5,773 bases of DNA from Curvibacter sp. (GTDB lineage: Bacteria; Pseudomonadota; Gammaproteobacteria; Burkholderiales; Burkholderiaceae_C). Below, piece after piece: positions 1-5,773 of this stretch. Numbering within the stretch: the first letter of the stretch is position 1; every line of letters begins with the position of its first letter. The stretch lies in NCBI GenBank assembly GCA_003500955.1, contig DNQP01000224.1, forward strand, positions 1-5,773, read 5' to 3'. The translations under genes were made by a program, and so were the position numbers. The notes under the pieces are model-generated. The model ran no database searches and was not told the DNA's origin. It saw only the letters and a program-made list of their open reading frames with translations.

Positions 1-310
1 CGTGGGGGTGCTCATCCCCTTCTGCCTGATCTGCATCGCCCTGAGCTGGCCCATGTTCGTGCAGGCCTATGAATCGGGCGAGATGTCGCAGAACGCCGGC
101 GGCCTGATCCGCTGGCCGGTCTACGCCCTCATGCCCCTGGGCTTCGGCCTGCTGCTGCTGCAGGCCCTGTCCGAACTGCTCAAGCGCGTGCTCTTCCTGC
201 GCGGCCTGGGCCCCGACAGCCTGGCCGACGCCGAACACAAGAGCGACGAACAGAAGCACCTCGAAGAGCTCGAGGCCATCGCCGCCCGCAAGCTGGCCGG
301 AGAAAAATAA
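1..310 (+). CDS. TRAP transporter small permease subunit (DctQ family), 5' end missing
   Basis: This is the C-terminal part of the small membrane subunit of a tripartite ATP-independent periplasmic (TRAP) importer, which binds the large permease in the inner membrane. The reading frame is open to the window edge (first full codon at 2-4) and gives about 102 residues. The GTG at position 2 is unlikely to be the true start, because DctQ proteins have four membrane helices and only the last two are visible (about residues 3-20 and 39-60). The family pattern of a loop, then Arg-Trp-x-x-Tyr and Pro-Leu-Gly before the last helix, is present (R37, W38, Y41, P45-G47). A charged, probably helical tail follows (residues 70-102, rich in Glu, Lys and Ala). 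The stop codon TAA directly touches the ATG of the large permease gene, so the two are almost certainly one operon with coupled translation. Family identity is fairly sure; substrate is unknown. Confidence 0.9.
   Translation, partial: VGVLIPFCLICIALSWPMFVQAYESGEMSQNAGGLIRWPVYALMPLGFGLLLLQALSELLKRVLFLRGLGPDSLADAEHKSDEQKHLEELEAIAARKLAGEK
299..303 (+). promoter_or_regulatory. Ribosome binding site for the TRAP large permease gene
   Basis: GGAGA lies seven bases before the ATG at 311, inside the last codons of the small permease gene. It supports this ATG as the real start and fits translational coupling of the two permease subunits. Confidence 0.7.
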
Positions 311-2113
<1,803 letters not shown>

Positions 2114-2127
2114 ACGCGACCCTCACC

Positions 2128-2155
2128 AAGCCCCGCACCGCGGGGCTTTTCTCTT
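2128..2155 (+). terminator. Rho-independent terminator of the TRAP permease operon
   Basis: A perfect 9-bp stem (AAGCCCCGC at 2128-2136 with GCGGGGCTT at 2140-2148, loop ACC) begins 14 bases after the large permease stop and runs into a T-rich stretch (TTTTCTCTT). It ends plus-strand transcription. Read on the minus strand, the same hairpin is followed by only two T residues and then GG, so it would be a poorer terminator for the converging EAL gene, which ends at 2187. The rest of the gap (2156-2186) shows nothing I can name. Confidence 0.85.
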
Positions 2156-2186
2156 GCTGCCGACGAGAAAGAGGGAGCGGAATCGT

Positions 2187-3803
2187 TCAGGCACGCGGCG
2201 CATCGGCCAGCTGCGTCTGCAACGCGTCGATGCGCATGGGCCGTGCAAAATGCCAACCCTGCGCCAGCTGCACCCCGCGTTCGCGCAGATAGGCGGCCTG
2301 AGCCTCGGTCTCCACGCCCTCGGCCACCATGAGCAGCTTGAGCGACTGGGCCATGGCGATGATGTGGCTGACCACGTGCGAGGTCACGGCGTCGGTGCCG
2401 ATGGTGTCAACGAAGGACTTGTCGATCTTCAGGCCGTCGACCTCGAGCTGGGTCAGGTAGGACAGGCTGGAGTAGCCGGTGCCGAAATCGTCGATCACCA
2501 CCTGATGTCCCAGGCCTCGGATGCGCTGGATGTGCTCGCGCGTGCCGCTGGCGTCGATGAAGGTACGCTCGGTCGCCTCGATGTGCAGGCAGGCAGGTCG
2601 GATGCCCTGGTGGCGTACCACGTCCTCCAGCTGTTCGAGCAGGGCCGGGTCGTGCAGGTCGGTGGAGGCGAAGTTGACCGAGATGAAGAAGTCCGGCCGC
2701 TCCCGCAGCAGCGCCCCGGCTTCGTGGGCCACCCGGTCCAGCACGTGCGCGGTGATGCGCCCGATCAGCTGGGTGCGCTCGGCCATGGGAATGAAGACGG
2801 CGGGGCTGATGTGCTCGCCATCAGACCGGCGCCAACGCAGCAGGGCCTCGGCCCCCACCCACTGCCCGCTGGCGAGGTTGATGATGGGCTGGTAGAGCAG
2901 GTAGAGTTCGCCGCGGCGCAGCGCGCTGCGCAGCTGGGCGGGCAAGCCGAGCTGCTGGCGGGTCACGAGGTAGACGCTGAAACCCAGGATCAGCCCTGCG
3001 ACCACGCCCAGCGGCACCAGCAGCATGGCCTGGCTCTTCCACGAACCCTGCAGGCGCTGGCCCGGGATGGCCGCGTAGGTGAAATACGCATACTGGCTGG
3101 AGCGCTCCAGCGCCACCACATAGTCACCATCGAAGAAGCTCAGGCGCTGGGCCTGGCCCAGGCGCCGCGCCCATTCGGGCTTCCAGATGCCGACCTGCGA
3201 GATTGGCTGCATATTGCCCAGACCGACCAGACCGATGCCGACCTCGGCATCGTTGCCGACGATGTCGAACGCGTTGTCGGTGTGCACGATGGCGGTGTAG
3301 CCGCTCTTGGCAGAGGTGCTGATGCGGAAGAGGCTCTTGTCGTCATAGGGCAGCCGGCGATCCGAGCGCACGGCCAGGCCGCCGGGGCTCACGTATTCGG
3401 CAACACCCACGTCCAGGCCCGCACCATGAAAGCCCAGCGAGGAGCAAAGCAGCCGGTTGTTCTCGACGTAGCCCACGGCCTGCAGACGGCTGGCCCGCAT
3501 CGAGGCACGAATCATGCGCTCCATGGCCTGCGGCGAACAGGGATCCTTGAGCTCGGCCGCCTCCATGTCCTGGACGGCCTGGTAGACCTGGTCGGTGATC
3601 TGCTGGTTGCGCCGCAGGGCCTGCGCCGCCAGGATGGCGGCCTGGCTCTCCAGTTCGCGCAGGGACTGCCGATCGGTGTAGTTCAGCGCCAATGTGATCG
3701 GTGTGGCGATGGCCACCACTCCCACCAGATAGGCGACGGCGAGGACAGGGTTGAGCTTCAAGGTGCTGGTGGTCAGGCGCGGGGCACCGCAACCCGGTGC
3801 CAC
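2187..3803 (-). CDS. CSS-motif and EAL-domain membrane protein, predicted cyclic-di-GMP phosphodiesterase
   Basis: The EAL domain hydrolyses c-di-GMP to linear pGpG, lowering the signal that favours attachment and biofilm. The 538-residue layout matches the CSS-EAL class (E. coli PdeC relatives): helix 1 at about 19-40, periplasmic domain about 41-257 with Cys89 and the Cys-Ser-Ser motif at 120-122, helix 2 about 258-280, and EAL domain about 286-530. The expected catalytic residues are all present: E319/L321/R323 (EALLRW), N377, E409, D438-D439 (DDFGTGYSS), K459, E495 and Q515, so activity is likely. In studied relatives the two periplasmic cysteines form a disulfide that restrains the enzyme; that control is inferred here. 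No GGDEF domain is present. The start is GTG at 3801-3803: an in-frame stop lies at 3837-3839 with no better start between, and a weak GATGAG sits six bases upstream. It stands alone, converging on the permease operon and downstream of a binding-protein terminator. Confidence 0.95.
   Translation of the reverse strand: MAPGCGAPRLTTSTLKLNPVLAVAYLVGVVAIATPITLALNYTDRQSLRELESQAAILAAQALRRNQQITDQVYQAVQDMEAAELKDPCSPQAMERMIRASMRASRLQAVGYVENNRLLCSSLGFHGAGLDVGVAEYVSPGGLAVRSDRRLPYDDKSLFRISTSAKSGYTAIVHTDNAFDIVGNDAEVGIGLVGLGNMQPISQVGIWKPEWARRLGQAQRLSFFDGDYVVALERSSQYAYFTYAAIPGQRLQGSWKSQAMLLVPLGVVAGLILGFSVYLVTRQQLGLPAQLRSALRRGELYLLYQPIINLASGQWVGAEALLRWRRSDGEHISPAVFIPMAERTQLIGRITAHVLDRVAHEAGALLRERPDFFISVNFASTDLHDPALLEQLEDVVRHQGIRPACLHIEATERTFIDASGTREHIQRIRGLGHQVVIDDFGTGYSSLSYLTQLEVDGLKIDKSFVDTIGTDAVTSHVVSHIIAMAQSLKLLMVAEGVETEAQAAYLRERGVQLAQGWHFARPMRIDALQTQLADAPRA
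3783..3801 (-). repeat. Inverted repeat over the first codons of the EAL gene
   Basis: GGCACC (minus strand 3801-3796) and GGTGCC (3788-3783) form a perfect 6-bp stem with a 7-base loop. The stem begins at the last base of the GTG start codon, so folding would affect ribosome access. Its 5' arm, extended by one base, repeats the TGGCAC arm of the upstream dyad at 3816-3832, so the two hairpins could compete. In GC-rich DNA short stems are common, so function is uncertain. Confidence 0.35.
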
Positions 3804-3812
3804 GCTGCACTC

Positions 3813-3840
3813 ATCGTGCCATGGCCTGGCACGGTGTCAA
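3813..3840 (-). promoter_or_regulatory. Possible promoter and operator of the EAL gene
   Basis: Reading the minus strand, a perfect TTGACA hexamer (3840-3835) is followed after 16 bases by CACGAT (3818-3813), a poor -10 match with three of six consensus bases. A perfect inverted repeat, GTGCCA / TGGCAC with a 5-base centre (3832-3816), fills the spacer, where a repressor or activator could act. If real, transcription would begin near 3806, giving an almost leaderless mRNA at the GTG start. The -35 hexamer is clear in sequence; the promoter as a whole is a guess. Confidence 0.3.
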
Positions 3841-3874
3841 TGGCGCGAACGTGTAAGAAGCACGCTCGCACCAT

Positions 3875-3899
3875 GAAAAAGCCCCGCCGAAGCGGGGCT
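3875..3899 (-). terminator. Rho-independent terminator of the complete binding-protein gene
   Basis: On the minus strand, AGCCCCGC (3899-3892), loop TTCG (3891-3888) and GCGGGGCT (3887-3880) form a perfect 8-bp stem followed by TTTT and CAT. The loop is a C(UUCG)G tetraloop, known to be unusually stable in RNA. It lies 23 bases after the stop codon of the binding-protein gene and before the EAL gene, so the two minus-strand genes are probably separate transcripts. Flanking GCACC / GGTGC (3868-3872 and 3901-3905) could extend the structure. Confidence 0.9.
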
Positions 3900-3922
3900 G
3901 GGTGCGGATCCGAAGGCTGTGC

Positions 3923-5002
3923 TTACAGCTTCTGGCCCTGCATATAGTTGTCGAAGCGCGCCTCGGTGAAGCGGAACCACAGATTGGCCTCGCGACGGAA
4001 GTTGGCGTAGTCCTCGTAGACTTTCTTCCAATTCGGGTTCTTGGCACCGATCTCGGCGTACAGGGCCATGGACTCCTTGAAGGCCAGGTCCATCACGGCC
4101 TTGGGGAAGGCCACGAGCTTGGTCTTGTTGGCCACGAGCTGCTTGAGCGCCTCGGGGTTCCTGGCATCGTACTTGGCCTGCATGACCACGTGGGCGTGGG
4201 ATGCGGCCGCCTCGACGATGGCCTTGTTCTCGGCGCTCAAGCTGTCATAGGCCTTGTTGTTGATGTACAGGTCCAGCTGCGGACCGCCTTCCCACCAGCC
4301 GGGATAGTGGTAGAAGGGTGCGACCTTGAAGAAGCCCAGCTTCTGGTCGTCATAGGGCCCCACCCACTCGGCGGCGTCCAGCGTGCCCTTTTCCAGCGCC
4401 TGGTAGATCTCGCCGCCAGGAATGTTTTGCGGCACGCCACCCATGCGCTCGATCACCTTGCCGGCGAAGCCGCCGACACGGAACTTGAGGCCCTTCATGT
4501 CGGCCACGGTCTTGATCTCCTTGCGGTACCAGCCGCCCATCTGCGCCCCGGTGTTGCCCATGGGGAAGCTGACGATGTTGTAGTTGGCGTAGAACTCGCG
4601 CATCAGCTTCAGGCCGTTGCCCTCGTACATCCAGGCCGTCATCTGGCGGCTGTTGAGCCCGAAGGGAATGGCACAAGCCAGGGCGAAGGTCTCGTCCTTG
4701 CCGAAGAAATAGTAAGGCGCGGTATGGGCCATCTCGACCGTGGCGTTCTGCACCGCGTCGACCACGCCGAAGGGCGGCACGAGTTCACCGCCCGCGTGCA
4801 CCGAGATCTCGAACTTGCCGCCCGACATCTCCCTGACCTTCTTCGAGAAGACCTCGGCAGCGCCGTAGATCGTGTCCAGCGCCTTGGGGAAGCTCGAGGC
4901 CAGACGCCAGCGGATGGCGGCCTGGGCGTGCACGGCGGGCGCAGCGCCAGCGGCCAGCACGCCGGCGATACCGGCGCGCTTGATGAGGGAACGACGGTCC
5001 AT
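3923..5002 (-). CDS. TRAP transporter periplasmic substrate-binding protein (DctP family, TakP/FcbT1-like), complete
   Basis: This 359-residue protein captures a solute, most likely a small organic acid, in the periplasm and hands it to a TRAP permease. The N-terminus is a twin-arginine-like signal (DRRSLIKRA at 2-10, hydrophobic stretch 11-23, Ala-x-Ala site VHA at 24-26), suggesting folded export by Tat. Mature features match the TakP-type branch: GELVPPFGVVDAVQNATVEM (72-91), Gln154 in MGNTGAQMGGWYRKE, Arg175 in the KFRVGG segment, DAAEWVGPYDD (209-219, with Glu212-Trp213) and YPGWWEGG (233-240, Glu238). In TakP the matching Arg binds the carboxylate and Gln, Glu and Trp positions lie around the ligand and sodium; I infer the same here from alignment by memory. 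ATG at 5000-5002 has a strong AGGAG site. The gene has its own terminator and is roughly 60% identical, by hand count, to the next binding protein over the visible part. The partner permease may be the pair at 1-2113, but this is not proven. Confidence 0.97.
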   Translation of the reverse strand: MDRRSLIKRAGIAGVLAAGAAPAVHAQAAIRWRLASSFPKALDTIYGAAEVFSKKVREMSGGKFEISVHAGGELVPPFGVVDAVQNATVEMAHTAPYYFFGKDETFALACAIPFGLNSRQMTAWMYEGNGLKLMREFYANYNIVSFPMGNTGAQMGGWYRKEIKTVADMKGLKFRVGGFAGKVIERMGGVPQNIPGGEIYQALEKGTLDAAEWVGPYDDQKLGFFKVAPFYHYPGWWEGGPQLDLYINNKAYDSLSAENKAIVEAAASHAHVVMQAKYDARNPEALKQLVANKTKLVAFPKAVMDLAFKESMALYAEIGAKNPNWKKVYEDYANFRREANLWFRFTEARFDNYMQGQKL

Positions 5003-5007
5003 GGTTG

Positions 5008-5013
5008 TCTCCT
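5008..5013 (-). promoter_or_regulatory. Ribosome binding site of the complete binding-protein gene
   Basis: AGGAGA on the minus strand lies five bases before the ATG at 5002. It is a near-consensus site and fixes the start that yields the Tat-like signal peptide; it suggests strong translation, as expected for an abundant binding protein. Confidence 0.8.
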
Positions 5014-5090
5014 GGGACGATGTTGAGGTGGGCGCGATTCTGGTCGCCGCTTGGGCGAGACAACATCAGGGCTTACCCCTGTTCGACCTC

Positions 5091-5109
5091 TGGCGTGGTA
5101 TGCACGCCA
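5091..5109. repeat. 19-bp dyad between the two binding-protein genes
   Basis: TGGCGTG (5091-5097) and CACGCCA (5103-5109) are perfect inverted arms around a 5-base centre GTATG. The dyad begins where the T-tract of the neighbouring terminator ends and lies about 90 bases upstream of the binding-protein start at 5002. It could be an operator for that gene or a second hairpin behind the terminator. I found no convincing -35/-10 pair between it and the ribosome binding site, so the rest of this gap (5015-5090) is unassigned upstream DNA that presumably holds the promoter. Confidence 0.4.
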
Positions 5110-5136
5110 AAAAAGAACGGGCCCGCAGGCCCGTTC
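5109..5136 (-). terminator. Rho-independent terminator of the second binding-protein gene
   Basis: On the minus strand, GAACGGGCC (5136-5128), loop TGCG and GGCCCGTTC (5123-5115) form a perfect 9-bp stem followed by six T residues (5114-5109). It lies 22 bases after the stop codon at 5159 and is a textbook intrinsic terminator. It should insulate the complete binding-protein gene downstream from read-through. Confidence 0.92.
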
Positions 5137-5158
5137 CGTGTGCACATTGTCGTCCGGC

Positions 5159-5773
5159 TTACAGTTTCACGCCCGTCATGTAGCTGTTGAAGCGGTACTC
5201 GGAGAAACGCTCCCAGAGGATCTGGTCGCGCTGGAAGGCGCGCATGTCCTGGTGAATCTTCTTGAACTCGGGCGACTTGGCCTCGTGTTCGGCGAAGACT
5301 TCCATGGCGGCCTTGAAGCCGGCGTCCATCACGTCCTTGGGGAAGGGCTTGAGCTTGGTGCCGGCTGCCACCAGGCGCTTGAGGGCCTCGGGGTTCTTGG
5401 CGTCGTACTTGGCGGTCATGTCACGCGCGGCCACGGCGGCAGCGGCATCGACGATGGCCTGGAAGTCGGGGCTCAGCGCGGCATAGGCCTTCTTGTTGAT
5501 GAAGAACTCGAGCTCGGCGCCACCTTCCCACCAGCCGGGGTAGTAGTAGAACGGGGCCACCTTGTTGAAGCCCAGCTTCTGATCGTCGTAGGGGCCGACG
5601 AACTCGGTCGCGTCCAGCGTGCCCTTTTCCAGTGCCTGGTAGACCTCGCCGGCCGGCATGTTCTGGGCCACCACGCCCAGCTTGGCCATGGTCTCGCCGA
5701 ACAGGCCGCCACCCAGACGCATCTTCAGGCCCTTGAGGTCCTTGACGCTCTTGATCTCCTTGCGGTACCAGCC
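5159..5773 (-). CDS. Second TRAP periplasmic substrate-binding protein (DctP family), C-terminal part only
   Basis: The frame is open from the right window edge to a TAA at 5159-5161, giving 204 residues that match residues 157-359 of the neighbouring binding protein. The signal peptide and first lobe lie outside. An internal ATG at 5722 is not the start, because the codons before it encode the conserved GWYRKEIK and KGLK segments. Conserved family landmarks are the Lys-Met-Arg carboxylate-binding segment, GEVYQALEKGTLDATEFVG, PYDDQKLGFNKVAPFY and YPGWWEGG. Compared with its neighbour it has one extra residue in the loop after the Arg (GGGLFG against GGFAG) and Phe instead of Trp beside the conserved Glu, both near the expected ligand pocket, so its substrate preference may differ. 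Tandem position and about 60% identity by hand count point to an old duplication. It has its own terminator; its start and promoter are not visible. Confidence 0.96.
   Translation of the reverse strand, partial: GWYRKEIKSVKDLKGLKMRLGGGLFGETMAKLGVVAQNMPAGEVYQALEKGTLDATEFVGPYDDQKLGFNKVAPFYYYPGWWEGGAELEFFINKKAYAALSPDFQAIVDAAAAVAARDMTAKYDAKNPEALKRLVAAGTKLKPFPKDVMDAGFKAAMEVFAEHEAKSPEFKKIHQDMRAFQRDQILWERFSEYRFNSYMTGVKL

Noticed and set aside
2147..2170. TTTCTC...GAGAAA inverted repeat as a terminator for the EAL gene
   Set aside because: Weak AT-containing 6-bp stem with an 11-base loop and no T-tract after it on the minus strand.
2154..3947. A 597-codon open frame on the plus strand, longer than the EAL gene it overlaps
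   Set aside because: It is the antisense shadow of the EAL gene, with composition rich in His, Gln, Gly and Val and no recognisable domain. The minus-strand frame has complete EAL and CSS motifs.
3902..5026. A 374-codon open frame on the plus strand opposite the complete binding protein
   Set aside because: It has no family features and His/Leu/Gly-rich shadow composition; the minus strand carries a signal peptide, ribosome site and conserved TRAP motifs.
5032..5065. TTGTCT with a downstream CAGAAT as a sigma-70 promoter for the complete binding-protein gene
   Set aside because: Spacing is only 15 bases and both boxes are imperfect; not strong enough to annotate.
5088..5110. A sigma-54-like promoter (TGGC...) upstream of the complete binding-protein gene
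   Set aside because: TGGC is present on the minus strand but the required TGC element at the right spacing is missing.
5159..5722. Treating the ATG at 5722 as the start of a short 187-aa binding protein
   Set aside because: Upstream codons to the window edge encode conserved residues matching the paralogue, so the gene is full length and cut by the edge.

Overview
The window looks like chromosomal DNA of a high-GC betaproteobacterium, probably Burkholderiales and perhaps Comamonadaceae. The grounds are very strong G/C preference at third codon positions, short intergenic gaps, GC-rich hairpin terminators, and paired TRAP solute-binding proteins of the TakP/FcbT1 type. The taxonomic call is inference only.

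Layout. (1) Positions 1-2113, plus strand: the 3' half of a TRAP small permease gene (DctQ family, cut by the window edge), then a complete TRAP large permease gene (DctM family, 600 aa). The stop codon of the first directly abuts the ATG of the second. A GC-rich hairpin with a short T-rich tail follows (2128-2155). (2) Positions 2187-3803, minus strand: a complete 538-aa membrane protein with a periplasmic CSS-motif domain and a cytoplasmic EAL domain, predicted to be a cyclic-di-GMP phosphodiesterase. It starts at GTG. (3) Positions 3923-5002, minus strand: a complete TRAP periplasmic substrate-binding protein with a Tat-like signal peptide and its own terminator. (4) Positions 5159-5773, minus strand: the C-terminal 204 residues of a second, paralogous substrate-binding protein that runs off the right edge, also with its own terminator. 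No gap exceeds 160 bases, and every gap is accounted for below.

How the genes may work together. DctQ and DctM form the membrane part of a sodium-driven TRAP importer, which needs a periplasmic binding protein. Two related binding proteins lie nearby but on the other strand, each followed by its own terminator, so they are probably expressed separately from the permeases and from each other. Both resemble the family that includes the 2-oxo-acid binder TakP, so a small carboxylate or related organic acid is the likeliest cargo; the exact substrate cannot be read from sequence. The EAL protein between the two halves may link periplasmic redox or envelope state to c-di-GMP level. Nothing here proves a functional link to the transporter.

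This is mostly ordinary transport and signalling DNA, and I found no convincing undescribed system. The points most worth checking are: competing inverted repeats and a TTGACA hexamer around the GTG start of the EAL gene; a Trp-to-Phe difference at the predicted ligand site of the two binding proteins; a long acidic tail on DctM; and a 19-bp dyad between the two binding-protein genes.
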